A stretch of DNA of 64,000 nt from Curvibacter cyanobacteriorum (GTDB lineage: Bacteria; Pseudomonadota; Gammaproteobacteria; Burkholderiales; Burkholderiaceae_C). The stretch covers positions 310,001 through 374,000 of the forward strand of contig NZ_JAQSIP010000004.1 of NCBI RefSeq assembly GCF_028649475.1, written 5' to 3'. Below are positions 9,510 to 24,556 of this stretch, piece after piece (positions within the stretch are counted from its first letter, which is position 1; every line of letters starts with the position of its first letter). Under the pieces are notes generated by a model. That model saw nothing but the letters and a program-made list of their open reading frames with translations, searched no databases and was not told the origin of the DNA. The position numbers were made by a program, and so were the translations under genes.

Positions 9510-9736
9510 CCCTGCCCGCGCTGTTGGTCGAAATGCGCGCCCATGACCAGGCCTTGGTCGAACTGGGCGGTATCCGCAAGCCCGTGTCCATTGCGCTTGT
9601 GCCCGAGGCCAAGGTGGGCGACTACGTGATCGTGCACGTCGGTCATGCCATCGGTCTGCTCGATCCGGAAGAAGCCCGCAAGACCCTCGCGATGTTTGCC
9701 GAGATGCAGGCCTTGACCGAAGGAGGAGCAGCATGA
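9500..9736 (+). CDS. hypC: Hydrogenase assembly chaperone HypC
   Basis: A 78-residue chaperone that, with HypD, carries the Fe(CN)2CO unit to the large subunit. It begins MCLALPALLVE, with the essential Cys2, and has the family's HVGHAIGLLDPEEA segment. A GAGGAGG ribosome site lies inside the end of hypF. Its stop overlaps the hypD start as ATGA. It is the general HypC; HoxL (3137) is the enzyme-specific relative. Confidence 0.95.
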   Translation: MCLALPALLVEMRAHDQALVELGGIRKPVSIALVPEAKVGDYVIVHVGHAIGLLDPEEARKTLAMFAEMQALTEGGAA

Positions 9737-10884
9737 AATACATCGACGAATTCCGCGATGGTGCGCTGGCCAAACACATCGCCGAGCGCATTGCGCACGA
9801 GGTCAAGCCCGATCACCACTACCGGTTCATGGAGTTCTGCGGCGGCCACACCCATGCCATCAGCCGCTATGGCGTGCTGGAGCTGCTGCCGCCCAACGTG
9901 CGCATGATCCATGGCCCTGGCTGCCCGGTTTGCGTGCTGCCGATCGGCCGGATCGACCTGGCGATCGAGCTCGCACTGCAACACGACGTGATCCTCTGCA
10001 CCTACGGCGACACCCTGCGCGTGCCCGCCTCCGGCGGTCTTTCCTTGACCAAGGCCAAGGCGCGCGGCGGCGACATCCGCATGGTCTATTCGGCCAGCGA
10101 CGCCCTGCAGATCGCGCGCGACAACCCGGACAAGCAGGTGGTGTTCTTCGCCATCGGCTTCGAGACCACCACGCCGCCCACGGCGCTGGTGATCCGAGAT
10201 GCCGCGCGCGACGGCGTGCCGAACTTCAGCGTGATGTGCAGCCATGTGCTGACGCCACCGGCGATCCGCGCCATCCTTGACGGGGCCGAGGCCCATGAGA
10301 CGGCGGAGATCGAGGGCTTTGTCGGCCCGGCGCATGTGTCGATCGTCATCGGCTCCGACCCGTACGCCAAGTTCGCGCAGGACTACCGCAAGCCCGTGGT
10401 CATCGCCGGCTTCGAGCCCCTGGACGTGCTGCAGGCCATCCTGATGCTGGTGCGTCAGGTCAACGAAGGCCGTGCCGAGGTGGAGAACGAATTCACCCGC
10501 GCCGTCACGCCACAGGGCAACTTGAATGCGCAGGCGGTGATGGACGATGTGTTCGAACTGCGCGAGGCGTTCGAGTGGCGCGGCTTGGGCACGATGCCGC
10601 TGTCGGCGCTGCAGGTGCGCCATCCCTATCGGGCTTTCGATGCCGAACACCGATTCGGCCTGAACTACCGCAGCGTGCCCGACAACAAGGCCTGCGAGTG
10701 CGGAGCCATCCTGCGCGGGGTGAAGGCGGCGCGTGACTGCAAGATCTTTGGCACGGTCTGCACGCCCGAGAACCCGGTCGGCTCCTGCATGGTCTCCAGC
10801 GAAGGCGCCTGTGCCGCGCACTACACCTATGGCCGCTTCCGCGACACGGTGCCGGCGGCCGCGACCGGAGCGCGTCAAGCATGA
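9733..10884 (+). CDS. hypD: Hydrogenase Fe-S scaffold protein HypD
   Basis: A 383-residue [4Fe-4S] protein on which the Fe(CN)2CO group is assembled together with HypC. Conserved parts are MEFCGGHTHAISRYG near residue 40, GPGCPVCVLP near 60 (a redox Cys pair) and, in the C-terminal third, the cluster Cys ligands in NKACECGAI, ARDCKIFGTVC and VGSCMVSSEGAC. It is full length, with ATGA overlaps to hypC and hypE. Confidence 0.97.
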   Translation: MKYIDEFRDGALAKHIAERIAHEVKPDHHYRFMEFCGGHTHAISRYGVLELLPPNVRMIHGPGCPVCVLPIGRIDLAIELALQHDVILCTYGDTLRVPASGGLSLTKAKARGGDIRMVYSASDALQIARDNPDKQVVFFAIGFETTTPPTALVIRDAARDGVPNFSVMCSHVLTPPAIRAILDGAEAHETAEIEGFVGPAHVSIVIGSDPYAKFAQDYRKPVVIAGFEPLDVLQAILMLVRQVNEGRAEVENEFTRAVTPQGNLNAQAVMDDVFELREAFEWRGLGTMPLSALQVRHPYRAFDAEHRFGLNYRSVPDNKACECGAILRGVKAARDCKIFGTVCTPENPVGSCMVSSEGACAAHYTYGRFRDTVPAAATGARQA

Positions 10885-11981
10885 GCGCCGAGCACGCCAC
10901 TCCGCCCGAGAAGGCCTCCCCTGTGAAGAAAACCTACACCCGTCCGTTGGACATCAGGCACGGCCGCATCGACATGGGCCACGGTGCCGGTGGCAAGGCC
11001 GCGGCCCAACTGATCGAGGAGCTGTTCCTGCCGGCGCTGGACAACGCCTACCTGCGCCAGGGCGACGATGGCGCGGCGCTGCCGCTCCCCCCTCAGGCGG
11101 CCAGCCCAGGTCAGTTGGTGATGGCCACCGATGGTCACGTGATCTCGCCCATCTTCTTTCCGGGCGGCGACCTCGGTTGCCTCGCGGTGCACGGAACCGT
11201 CAATGACGTGGCCATGATGGGCGCCCAGCCGCTGTACCTGAGCGCCAGCTTCATCATCGAAGAAGGTTACCCGCTGGCGGACCTGCAGCGCATCGTCGAC
11301 AGCATGGGGGCGGCGGCCCGCGAGGCGGGCGTCCCCGTGGTCACGGGGGACACCAAGGTGGTGGAGCGAGGCAAGGGCGATGGCGTGTTCATCAGCACCA
11401 CGGGGGTGGGTTGGCGGCCGCCGGGGGTGTCGGTCAGCGGTCGCCATGCCCGCCCGGGCGACGTGATCCTGCTGTCCGGCACCATCGGCGACCATGGGGT
11501 GGCCGTACTCTCCCAGCGGGAGTCCCTGGCCTTTGAGACCACCATCCAAAGCGACACCGCTGCGCTGCACACGGTGGTGGCCGATCTGATGGCCGCGGTG
11601 CCGGGCTCGGTGCGGGTGCTGCGCGACCCGACCCGCGGCGGTCTGGCCACCACGCTCAACGAGATCGCGCGCCAGTCCGGCGTGGGCATGCGGCTGCAGG
11701 AGGCGGCGATCCCGGTCAAGCCTCAGGTCGATGCCGCCTGCGAACTGCTGGGCCTGGACCCCTTGTACGTGGCCAACGAGGGCAAGCTGATTGCCATCGT
11801 AGCGCCCGAAGCGGCCGACGCCGCCTTGGCCGCGCTGCGCGCCCACCGCTTGGGGGCGGACGCCGCGCGCATCGGCGAGGTCACCGCGGATCCGCACCAT
11901 TTTGTGCAAATGGACACCCGTTTCGGTGGCCGGCGCGTGGTGGACTGGCTCAGTGGTGAGCAACTGCCGCGCATTTGCTGA
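10881..11981 (+). CDS. hypE: Hydrogenase maturation protein HypE (cyanide donor)
   Basis: A 366-residue ATP-using enzyme of the AIR-synthase fold. It dehydrates a carbamoyl group on its own C-terminal Cys into a thiocyanate and gives the CN to HypC-HypD. The protein ends exactly in PRIC, the required terminal Cys. IDMGHGAGGKA, GDDGAAL and DGHVISPIFFPGG mark the ATP site. It overlaps hypD by ATGA. Only 175 bases follow before hoxA, so there is no room for hypX. Confidence 0.97.
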   Translation: MSAEHATPPEKASPVKKTYTRPLDIRHGRIDMGHGAGGKAAAQLIEELFLPALDNAYLRQGDDGAALPLPPQAASPGQLVMATDGHVISPIFFPGGDLGCLAVHGTVNDVAMMGAQPLYLSASFIIEEGYPLADLQRIVDSMGAAAREAGVPVVTGDTKVVERGKGDGVFISTTGVGWRPPGVSVSGRHARPGDVILLSGTIGDHGVAVLSQRESLAFETTIQSDTAALHTVVADLMAAVPGSVRVLRDPTRGGLATTLNEIARQSGVGMRLQEAAIPVKPQVDAACELLGLDPLYVANEGKLIAIVAPEAADAALAALRAHRLGADAARIGEVTADPHHFVQMDTRFGGRRVVDWLSGEQLPRIC

Positions 11982-12156
11982 ACCGGCTGCGGCCCCCGCG
12001 CTCGAACCCTGCCAGGCGGTCGACTTGGGGCGGTGCGTGGCGGTGTGTGGCGTGGAAGTGTTGCGTGGTGGCTGAATGCACACCGAGCGGCGGCATGCTC
12101 CCTACAATCGGCCTGCTGCCTTTCCCAACCCTTTTCCCACGAGCCCAGCCCCTCCC

Positions 12157-13611
12157 GTGACGCCGCCTCTGAAACAGGACCTATTGCCCACCGTGCTGGT
12201 GGTGGACGACGAGGTGCGCTCGCAGGACGCCATCCGCCGCACGCTGGACGAGGACTTCACGGTCTTCACCGCCAGCAACGCCGACGAGGCGCGGCGCCTG
12301 CTGGAGCGGCAGCCGGTGAGCGTGGTCCTGTGCGACCAGCGCATGCCCGGCACCACCGGCGTGGCCTTTCTGAAAGAGGTGCGCGAGCGATGGCCCGAGG
12401 CGGTGCGCATGGTGATCTCGGGCTACACCGACAGCGAAGACATCATTGCCGGCATCAACGAAGCCGGCATCTACCAGTACATCCTCAAGCCCTGGGCGCC
12501 CGACCACTTGCTGGACTCCGTGCGCAACGCGGTCGAAGCGCAGGCCCTGCAGCGCCAGACCAGCCGGCTCGATCTGGAGCTGCGCACCAGCACCGGCGTG
12601 CTGCGCCAGCGCACGGCCACGCAGATCGACCGGGCGCGCGCCAGCTTCGGCTTCGAGCGCCTCGTGCGCGCGCCTGGCAGCCCGCTAGACGGCGTGTGCG
12701 CCATGGCGCAGCGTGTGGCGCGCTACGACCTCTCGGTGCTGGTGCTGGGTGAGTCGGGCACCGGCAAGGAGCTGCTGGCGCGCGCGATCCACTACGCATC
12801 GCCGCGCCTGACCGGCCCCTTTGTGGTGGAGAACTGCGCGGCCATTCCCGACACGCTGCTCGAGTCCGAGCTGTTCGGCCACAAGCGCGGCGCCTTCACC
12901 GGCGCCTACGAAGACCACCAGGGTCTGTTCCAGCGCGCGCACGGCGGCACGGTGTTCCTCGACGAGATCGGCGAAACCTCGCCAGCCTTCCAGGTGCGGC
13001 TGCTGCGCGTGCTGCAGGAAGGCGAGGTGCGGCCCGTGGGCGGCACCCGCCCGGTGCCGGTGGACGTGCGTGTGATCGCCGCCACCCACCGCGACCTGGA
13101 GCAGCGCGTGCGCGAAGGCCTGTTCCGCGAGGACCTGTACTACCGCCTCGCGGGCGTGAGCATCACCGTGCCGCCGCTGCGCGAACGCGCGGCCGACATC
13201 GCGCCCATTGCGCGCCAGCTGCTGCAGGACGTGGCCAACGAGCTCGGCCACCCCGGCGCCACGCTGCCCGACGCCACGCTCGCCTGCCTGCTGGCCTATC
13301 CCTGGCCCGGCAACATCCGCGAACTGCGCAACGAGATCGCGCGCGCCCTCGCGCTGCAGGACGGCAGCGCGCTCGATGCCGCCGCGTTGTCGGCGCGCGT
13401 GCTGCAGGGCCACGGCAAGGGCGGTGAGGACTTGCGGGCCGCCCTGCCCACCAGCGGCACGCTGGCCGAGCGGCTCGATGTCATCGAGGCCATGGTGCTG
13501 CGCGAGACCTTGCAGCGGCACCGTTGGAACAAGACCCGGGTGGCGCAGGAGTTGGGCTTGTCCCGCGTGGGCTTGCGCGGCAAGATGCAGCGGCTGGGAT
13601 TGGAGAAGTGA
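12157..13611 (+). CDS. hoxA: Sigma-54-dependent response regulator for the hydrogenase genes
   Basis: A 484-residue NtrC-type activator. The receiver domain (residues about 10-130) has Asp17/18 and the phosphoacceptor-position Asp60 (LCDQRMPG). The AAA+ domain has the P-loop GESGTGKE and GAFTGA, the sigma-54 contact motif. The C-terminus is a Fis-type helix-turn-helix (NKTRVAQELGLSRVGLRG). In Ralstonia, HoxA activates hox promoters when unphosphorylated and is held off by the kinase HoxJ. GTG 12157 is chosen because a promoter-like TACAAT at 12103-12108 lies downstream of the only upstream ATG (12076); neither start has a strong ribosome site. Confidence 0.92.
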   Translation: MTPPLKQDLLPTVLVVDDEVRSQDAIRRTLDEDFTVFTASNADEARRLLERQPVSVVLCDQRMPGTTGVAFLKEVRERWPEAVRMVISGYTDSEDIIAGINEAGIYQYILKPWAPDHLLDSVRNAVEAQALQRQTSRLDLELRTSTGVLRQRTATQIDRARASFGFERLVRAPGSPLDGVCAMAQRVARYDLSVLVLGESGTGKELLARAIHYASPRLTGPFVVENCAAIPDTLLESELFGHKRGAFTGAYEDHQGLFQRAHGGTVFLDEIGETSPAFQVRLLRVLQEGEVRPVGGTRPVPVDVRVIAATHRDLEQRVREGLFREDLYYRLAGVSITVPPLRERAADIAPIARQLLQDVANELGHPGATLPDATLACLLAYPWPGNIRELRNEIARALALQDGSALDAAALSARVLQGHGKGGEDLRAALPTSGTLAERLDVIEAMVLRETLQRHRWNKTRVAQELGLSRVGLRGKMQRLGLEK

Positions 13612-13612
13612 C

Positions 13613-14614
13613 ATGACGCTCAACGTGCTCTGGTTGCAATCCGGCGGCTGCGGCGGTTGCAGCATGTCGCTGCTGTGCGCGGACACCACCGACTTCCAGG
13701 GCCACCTGCGCGATGCGGGCGTGAACCTGCTCTGGCACCCCTCGCTGTCGATGGAAAGCGGCGACGAGCTGCTGGACTTGCTGGACGCGGTGCTTGACGG
13801 CCGCACGCGGCTCGATGCGCTGTGCGTCGAAGGCTCGCTGCTGCGCGGGCCCAACGGCACCGGGCGCTTCCACATGCTGGCCGGCACCCAGCTGCCAATG
13901 ATCGACTGGGTGCGCCGCCTGAGCGCGCGTGCAAAGCACGTGCTGGCGGTGGGCAGCTGCGCGGCCTGGGGCGGCATCACGGCGGGTGGCGACAACCCCA
14001 CCGACGCCTGCGGCCTGCAGTACGAGGACGACGAGGTCGGTGGCCTGCTGGGCGCGACCTTCCGCTCGGCCAGCGGCCTGCCGGTGATCAACATCGCGGG
14101 CTGCCCCACCCACCCCAGCTGGGTGATCGACACCCTGATGGCGCTGGCCGCCGACCACTTCGCCGCCAGCGACCTCGACCCGCTGAACCGCCCGCGCTTC
14201 TACGCCGACCAACTGGTGCACCACGGCTGCACGCGCAACGAGTACTACGAGTTCAAAGCCAGCGCCGAGAAACCCTCGGACCTGGGCTGCATGATGGAGC
14301 ACATGGGCTGCAAGGGCACGCAGGTGCACGCCGACTGCAACACGCGGCTGTGGAACGGCGAAGGCTCGTGCACGCGCGGGGGCTATGCCTGCATCGCCTG
14401 CACCGAGCCTGGCTTCCAGGAGCCGGGCCACCCCTTCCACCAGACGCCCAAGGTCGCTGGCATCCCCATCGGCCTGCCCACCGACATGCCCAAGGCCTGG
14501 TTCGTCGCGCTGGCCTCGCTCTCCAAGAGCGCCACGCCCAAGCGCGTCAAATACAACGCGGTGGCGGACCACCTGGTGGTGACGCCGGCGGTGCGAAAGA
14601 CCAGGCTGAAATGA
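13613..14614 (+). CDS. hoxB: Regulatory [NiFe]-hydrogenase small subunit (H2 sensor)
   Basis: A 333-residue Fe-S subunit of the cytoplasmic H2 sensor. It starts directly with LNVLWLQSGGCGGCSMSLL, without the twin-arginine signal of energy-conserving small subunits, so it stays in the cytoplasm. Cluster Cys/His ligands appear in VGSCAAWGG, NIAGCPTHPSW, VHHGCTRNEYYE and EGSCTRGGYACIACTEPGF. It starts two bases after hoxA and overlaps hoxC by ATGA. Confidence 0.95.
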   Translation: MTLNVLWLQSGGCGGCSMSLLCADTTDFQGHLRDAGVNLLWHPSLSMESGDELLDLLDAVLDGRTRLDALCVEGSLLRGPNGTGRFHMLAGTQLPMIDWVRRLSARAKHVLAVGSCAAWGGITAGGDNPTDACGLQYEDDEVGGLLGATFRSASGLPVINIAGCPTHPSWVIDTLMALAADHFAASDLDPLNRPRFYADQLVHHGCTRNEYYEFKASAEKPSDLGCMMEHMGCKGTQVHADCNTRLWNGEGSCTRGGYACIACTEPGFQEPGHPFHQTPKVAGIPIGLPTDMPKAWFVALASLSKSATPKRVKYNAVADHLVVTPAVRKTRLK

Positions 14615-16068
14615 CGCGCCTGCTCGTTGGACCGTTCAACCGCGTCGAGGGCGATCTCGAAGTCCAGCTCGAGGTGCAGGGCGACCGCGTGGCCTCCGCC
14701 CGGGTCAACGCCACCATGTACCGCGGCTTCGAGCAGATCCTGCAGGGCAAGGCGCCGCAGGACGCGCTGGTCTATGTGCCGCGCATCTGCGGCATCTGCT
14801 CGGTGTCGCAGTCGGTGGCCGCGGCGCGCGCGCTGGCGGCACTGGGGGGCATCGCCATGCCGGCCAACGGCCAGCACGCGAGCAATGTGATTCTGGCCAC
14901 CGAGAACCTGGCCGACCACCTCACCCACTTCTACCTGTTCTTCATGCCGGACTTCGCGCGCCCGGTGTACGCGGCCCACGCCTGGCACGCCGAGTCGGTG
15001 CGCCGCTTTGCGCCAAACCACGGCGAGCAGGTGCGCGCGGCCACCGCGGCGCGGCAGCGCTGGCTCACGCTGCTGGGCACGCTGGGGGGCAAGTGGCCGC
15101 ACACGCAGTCCATCGAGCCGGGGGGCTCTGCGCGCCCGATCGACGCGGCCGAGCGCCTACGCCTGCTCGCGCGGGTGCGCGAGTTCCGCGCCTTTCTGGA
15201 GCGCCAACTGTTCGCCGCGCCCCTGGAGGCCATCGGCGCCATCGACACCGAAGACGCGCTGTGGCACTGGCACGCGCAGGACCCGCTGGGCGGCGACCTG
15301 CGCTTCTTCCTCACGCTGGTGCGCGACCTGCGGCTGTCGACCCTCGGCCCCGGCCCGGGCCGCTACCTGAGCTATAGCGCCTACCCCCAGCCCGAGGGCG
15401 GCTTTGCGCTGCCCGGTGGCGTGTGGCGCGCCGACGCCGCGCGGCTGGACGCGCTCGACGCCGCGGCCATCACCGAGGACGCCACGCACAGCTGGCTGGC
15501 CGACGGCCCCGGCCCGCTGCACCCGCTGCAGGGCCAGACCCAGCCCGACCCCGACAAGGCGCGGGGCTACACCTGGAACAAGGCGCCGCGCCTGGCGGGC
15601 GAGGTGGTGGAGACCGGCGCGATCGCGCGCCAGCTCGCGGCCGCTCACCCGCTGCTGCGCGACGCCGTGGCGCGGCACGGTGGCAACGTCTACACCCGCG
15701 TGCTGGCGCGCCTGCTCGAACTCGCGCGCGTGGTGCCGCTGATGGAAGACTGGCTGGGCGCGCTGCGGCCCACCGAGCCGTTCTGTGTGCCCACCGACCT
15801 GCCCGACGAGGGCAGCGGCATGGGCCTGTCGGAAGCGGCGCGGGGCAGCCTGGGCCACTGGATCGTGGTGCGGCGCGGGCGCATCGCCAACTACCAGATC
15901 GTCGCCCCCACCAGCTGGAACTTCTCCCCGCGCGACGCGGCCGGCACCCCCGGCGCGCTGGAACAGGCCCTGGTGGACGCGCCCGTGCGCGAGGGCGAGA
16001 AAACGCCGGTGGCCGTGCAGCACATCGTGCGCTCTTTTGACCCCTGCATGGTTTGCACCGTGCATTGA
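14611..16068 (+). CDS. hoxC: Regulatory [NiFe]-hydrogenase large subunit (H2 sensor)
   Basis: A 485-residue catalytic subunit of the sensor hydrogenase. The N-terminal Ni ligands are in PRICGICSVSQS and the C-terminal ones in DPCMVCTVH, which is also the very end of the protein. With no tail after the His, no maturation protease is needed, a hallmark of the sensor class compared with HoxG (tail of 15 residues). H2 binding in HoxBC is passed to the kinase HoxJ. The gene overlaps hoxB by ATGA and ends 4 bases before hoxJ. Confidence 0.96.
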   Translation: MTRLLVGPFNRVEGDLEVQLEVQGDRVASARVNATMYRGFEQILQGKAPQDALVYVPRICGICSVSQSVAAARALAALGGIAMPANGQHASNVILATENLADHLTHFYLFFMPDFARPVYAAHAWHAESVRRFAPNHGEQVRAATAARQRWLTLLGTLGGKWPHTQSIEPGGSARPIDAAERLRLLARVREFRAFLERQLFAAPLEAIGAIDTEDALWHWHAQDPLGGDLRFFLTLVRDLRLSTLGPGPGRYLSYSAYPQPEGGFALPGGVWRADAARLDALDAAAITEDATHSWLADGPGPLHPLQGQTQPDPDKARGYTWNKAPRLAGEVVETGAIARQLAAAHPLLRDAVARHGGNVYTRVLARLLELARVVPLMEDWLGALRPTEPFCVPTDLPDEGSGMGLSEAARGSLGHWIVVRRGRIANYQIVAPTSWNFSPRDAAGTPGALEQALVDAPVREGEKTPVAVQHIVRSFDPCMVCTVH

Positions 16069-16072
16069 CCCC

Positions 16073-17397
<1,325 letters not shown>

Positions 17398-17419
<22 letters not shown>

Positions 17420-18447
17420 GCCTCGGCCATCGCGTCCAGCGGCACCGGCTTCATCTTGCTGGCTTGCCCAGCGCTGCCAAAAGCCTCGAAGCGCTCGCGG
17501 CACACGCCGCGGGCGGCCTGCTTCGCGGCCAGCAGCGCCTTGCGCGGGTCGAACTCGCTGCGCTCCTTCGCGAAGGTCTGGCGCATGGCGCCGGTCATGG
17601 CCAGGCGGATGTCGGTGTCGATGTTGACCTTGCGCACGCCGTTCTGGATGCCGCGCCGGATCTCCTCCACCGGCACGCCGTAGGTTTCCTTGATGTCGCC
17701 ACCGTGCGCGCGGATGATGGCCAGCCACTCCTGCGGCACGCTGGAGCTGCCGTGCATCACCAGGTGGGTGTTGGGCACGCGGGCGTGGATTGCGGCGATG
17801 CGGTCGATGGCCAGGATGTCGCCGGTGGGCTGGCGCGTGAACTTGTAGGCGCCGTGGCTGGTGCCAATGGCAATGGCCAGCGCGTCCACGCCGGTGCGGC
17901 GCACGAAGTCCTCGGCCTGCTCGGGGTCGGTGAGCATCATGTCGTGCGTGAGCTTGCCCGCCGCGCCCACGCCGTCTTCCTCGCCGGCCTCACCGGTCTC
18001 CAGCGACCCCAGGCAACCGAGTTCACCTTCCACCGAGACGCCCACCGCGTGCGCGAGCTCGCAGACGCGGCGCGTCACCGCGAGGTTGTAGTCGTAGCTG
18101 GCGGGGGTCTTGCCGTCCTCGCGCAGCGAGCCGTCCATCATCACGCTGGTGAAGCCCGAGCGGATGGACTGCATGCATACGGCGGGTGTGGCACCGTGGT
18201 CCTGGTGCAGCACCACGGGCAGGTCGGGGTGGGCTTCCACCGCCGCCAGCACCATGTGGCGCAGGTAGGCCTCGCCTGCGTACTTGCGTGCCCCGGCCGA
18301 GGCCTGCAGGATGACCGGGCTGTCGGTCGCCTGCGCGGCCTCCATGATGGCCAGGATCTGTTCGAGGTTGTTGACGTTGAAGGCGGGCACGCCGTAGCCA
18401 TGTTCGGCCGCGTGATCGAGCACCTGTCGGAGGGAAACGAGCGCCAT
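17398..18447 (-). CDS. cbbA: Class II fructose-1,6-bisphosphate aldolase, Calvin cycle type
   Basis: A 349-residue zinc aldolase that joins triose phosphates to fructose-1,6-bisphosphate (and can form sedoheptulose-1,7-bisphosphate) in CO2 fixation. Zinc and active-site residues are seen in [29 protein letters not shown] and [14 protein letters not shown]. The length and the NVNNLEQ start match the cbb subtype. It is the last gene of the cbb operon, 37 bases after pgk, with GGAGCTTTCC before the ATG. Its 3' end overlaps hoxJ by 22 bases. Confidence 0.96.
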
Positions 18448-18484
18448 GGAAAGCTCCTGGGTGAAGTGAAAAGGGTTGAAAGGT

Positions 18485-20700
<2,216 letters not shown>

Positions 20701-20824
20701 TTAGGTTCAAACAGGGAGAAGCCGTCCAGGGACACCGAGGCACCGGCTTGGCCGGACCTCGGGATGGGTTGCCCGCAGGTCGCGGGCGAGGGGAAGGGCG
20801 CCGCTGCGCGGCCAAGGCGGTGGG

Positions 20825-21481
20825 TCATCGCAGTGCCGAGAGGTCGTTGATCACGCGATCGGGCGCGCAGGCGGTGATGGGCTCGCCCAGGTTGTAGCCA
20901 CAGGGCAAGGCCCAGACACGCACACCGGCGTTGCGCGCGGTGGCCACGTCGATGGACGAATCGCCCACAAACAGTGCCCGCTCGGGCGGCACCTGGAACC
21001 GGGCCAGGCAGCTGCGGATGCCCGCGGGATCGGGCTTCTTGGTCGGCAGGGTGTCGCCGCTGACGACGCAGTCAAACAGCGGGGTGAGCCCGTGCGCGTC
21101 GAGCACGGTGGCGGTGTAGCGGCTTTCCTTGTTGGTGACGACCGCGAGCTTGACGCCGCGCTCGCGCAGGGCCGTGAGGGTTTCGCGCACCTGGGGGTAG
21201 AGCTGGCTGAGCGTGCCGCTGCGGCGCTGGTAGTGGCGGTCGAACTCGGCGGCGATCAGCGCCAGCGTGCTGCTGGCGCGCACCACCTCCACCCGGGTCT
21301 GGCCGGCCGAGGCCAGGGCCTGGAGCAGCAGCTCGCGCGTGCCGTGGCCGATCCAGCGCTCCACCTGCGCCTGCGGCACGGCGGGCAGGTGGAAGCGCGC
21401 CAGCGTGTCGTTGACGGCGTCGCTGATCTCGCCTGCCGTGGCGACCAGCGTGCCGTCGAGATCGAACATGACCAGGTCCAT
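20825..21481 (-). CDS. cbbZ: Phosphoglycolate phosphatase
   Basis: A 218-residue HAD-family phosphatase that clears 2-phosphoglycolate, the product of RuBisCO's oxygenase reaction. HAD motifs are seen: FDLDGTLV, VVTNKE, KKPDP and FVGDSSIDVATARNAG. The ATG at 21481 puts the nucleophile Asp at the usual distance. An ATG at 21562 overlapping the transketolase stop (ATGA) would add 27 poorly conserved residues but would allow coupled translation, so the longer form is possible. Confidence 0.93.
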   Translation of the reverse strand: MDLVMFDLDGTLVATAGEISDAVNDTLARFHLPAVPQAQVERWIGHGTRELLLQALASAGQTRVEVVRASSTLALIAAEFDRHYQRRSGTLSQLYPQVRETLTALRERGVKLAVVTNKESRYTATVLDAHGLTPLFDCVVSGDTLPTKKPDPAGIRSCLARFQVPPERALFVGDSSIDVATARNAGVRVWALPCGYNLGEPITACAPDRVINDLSALR

Positions 21482-21558
21482 GGCGTCTCTTGAGCGGCCC
21501 TCGCCTGGCGGGGGTCGGTGGGCGCTGGCGGGGCGAAGGCCAGCGCTTGGCGTCGCGC

Positions 21559-23630
<2,072 letters not shown>

Positions 23631-23634
<4 letters not shown>

Positions 23635-24509
23635 GCCATCACCCTTTGCTTGCGCTCCATCATCCGCCAGATGAAGGGCGTGAAGATGAGTTGCATCGCC
23701 AGTTCCATCTTGCCGCCGGGCACCACGATGGTGTTGGCGCGCGACATGAAGGAGTCGTGGACCATGCTCAGCAGGTACTGGAAGTCGATGCCCTTGGGCT
23801 TGGCGAAGCGGATCACCACGAAGCTCTCGTCGGGCGCGGGGATCTCGCGCGCAATGAAGGGGTTGGAGGTGTCGACGCAGGGCACACGCTGGAAGTTCAC
23901 ATGCGTGTGGGCGAACTGCGGGCAGATGTAGTTCACGTAGTCGGGCATGCGGCGCAGGATGGTGTCGGTCACGGCCTCGGTGCTGTAGCCGCGCTTGGAC
24001 TTGTCGCGCCAGAGCTTCTGGATCCATTCCAGGTTGATCACCGGCACCACGCCGATCAGCAGGTCCGGGTGCTGGGCGATGTTGACCTCGGGCGTGACCA
24101 CCGCGCCGTGCAGGCCCTCATAGAACAACAGGTCGGTGTCCTGGGGCAGTTCCTGCCAGGGCGTGAAGGTGCCGGGCGCTTGCTTCCAGGGGGCGGCTTC
24201 TTCGGCGTCGTGCAGGTACTTGCGCGACTGGCCTGTGCCGCTGCGGCCGTAGCTCGCGAACAGGGCTTCCAGTTCGGGGAAGAGGTTGTTCTCGGGGCCG
24301 AAGTGGCTGAAATGGCCGTTGCCTGCGCGCTCGGCCTCGGCCTGGCGCAGCTTCATTTCCTGGCGGTCGTGGCGGTGGAAGCTGTCGCCCTCGATGATGG
24401 CGGCGGTGATGCCCTCGCGGCGGAAGATGTTCTCGAAGGTGCGGGTGACCGAGGTGGTTCCCGCGCCCGACGAGCCGGTGATGGCGATGATGGGGTGGCG
24501 CTCAGACAT
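23631..24509 (-). CDS. cbbP: Phosphoribulokinase
   Basis: A 292-residue kinase that makes ribulose-1,5-bisphosphate, one of two reactions unique to the Calvin cycle. The P-loop reads [11 protein letters not shown], followed by [11 protein letters not shown] and the [12 protein letters not shown] segment. Length and the [10 protein letters not shown] motif match the octameric bacterial class I type. It lies 47 bases after cbbF. Confidence 0.98.
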
Positions 24510-24556
24510 GGTGGTGTCCCGTGGAGTTGAAGAATCGGGGAGGGGGCGGCCGGCGC

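Noticed and set aside
12076-12156. Upstream ATG for hoxA
   Set aside because: The added 27 residues are Pro-rich and unlike receiver N-termini, and a -10-like TACAAT lies downstream of that ATG. Kept as a possibility, not the call.
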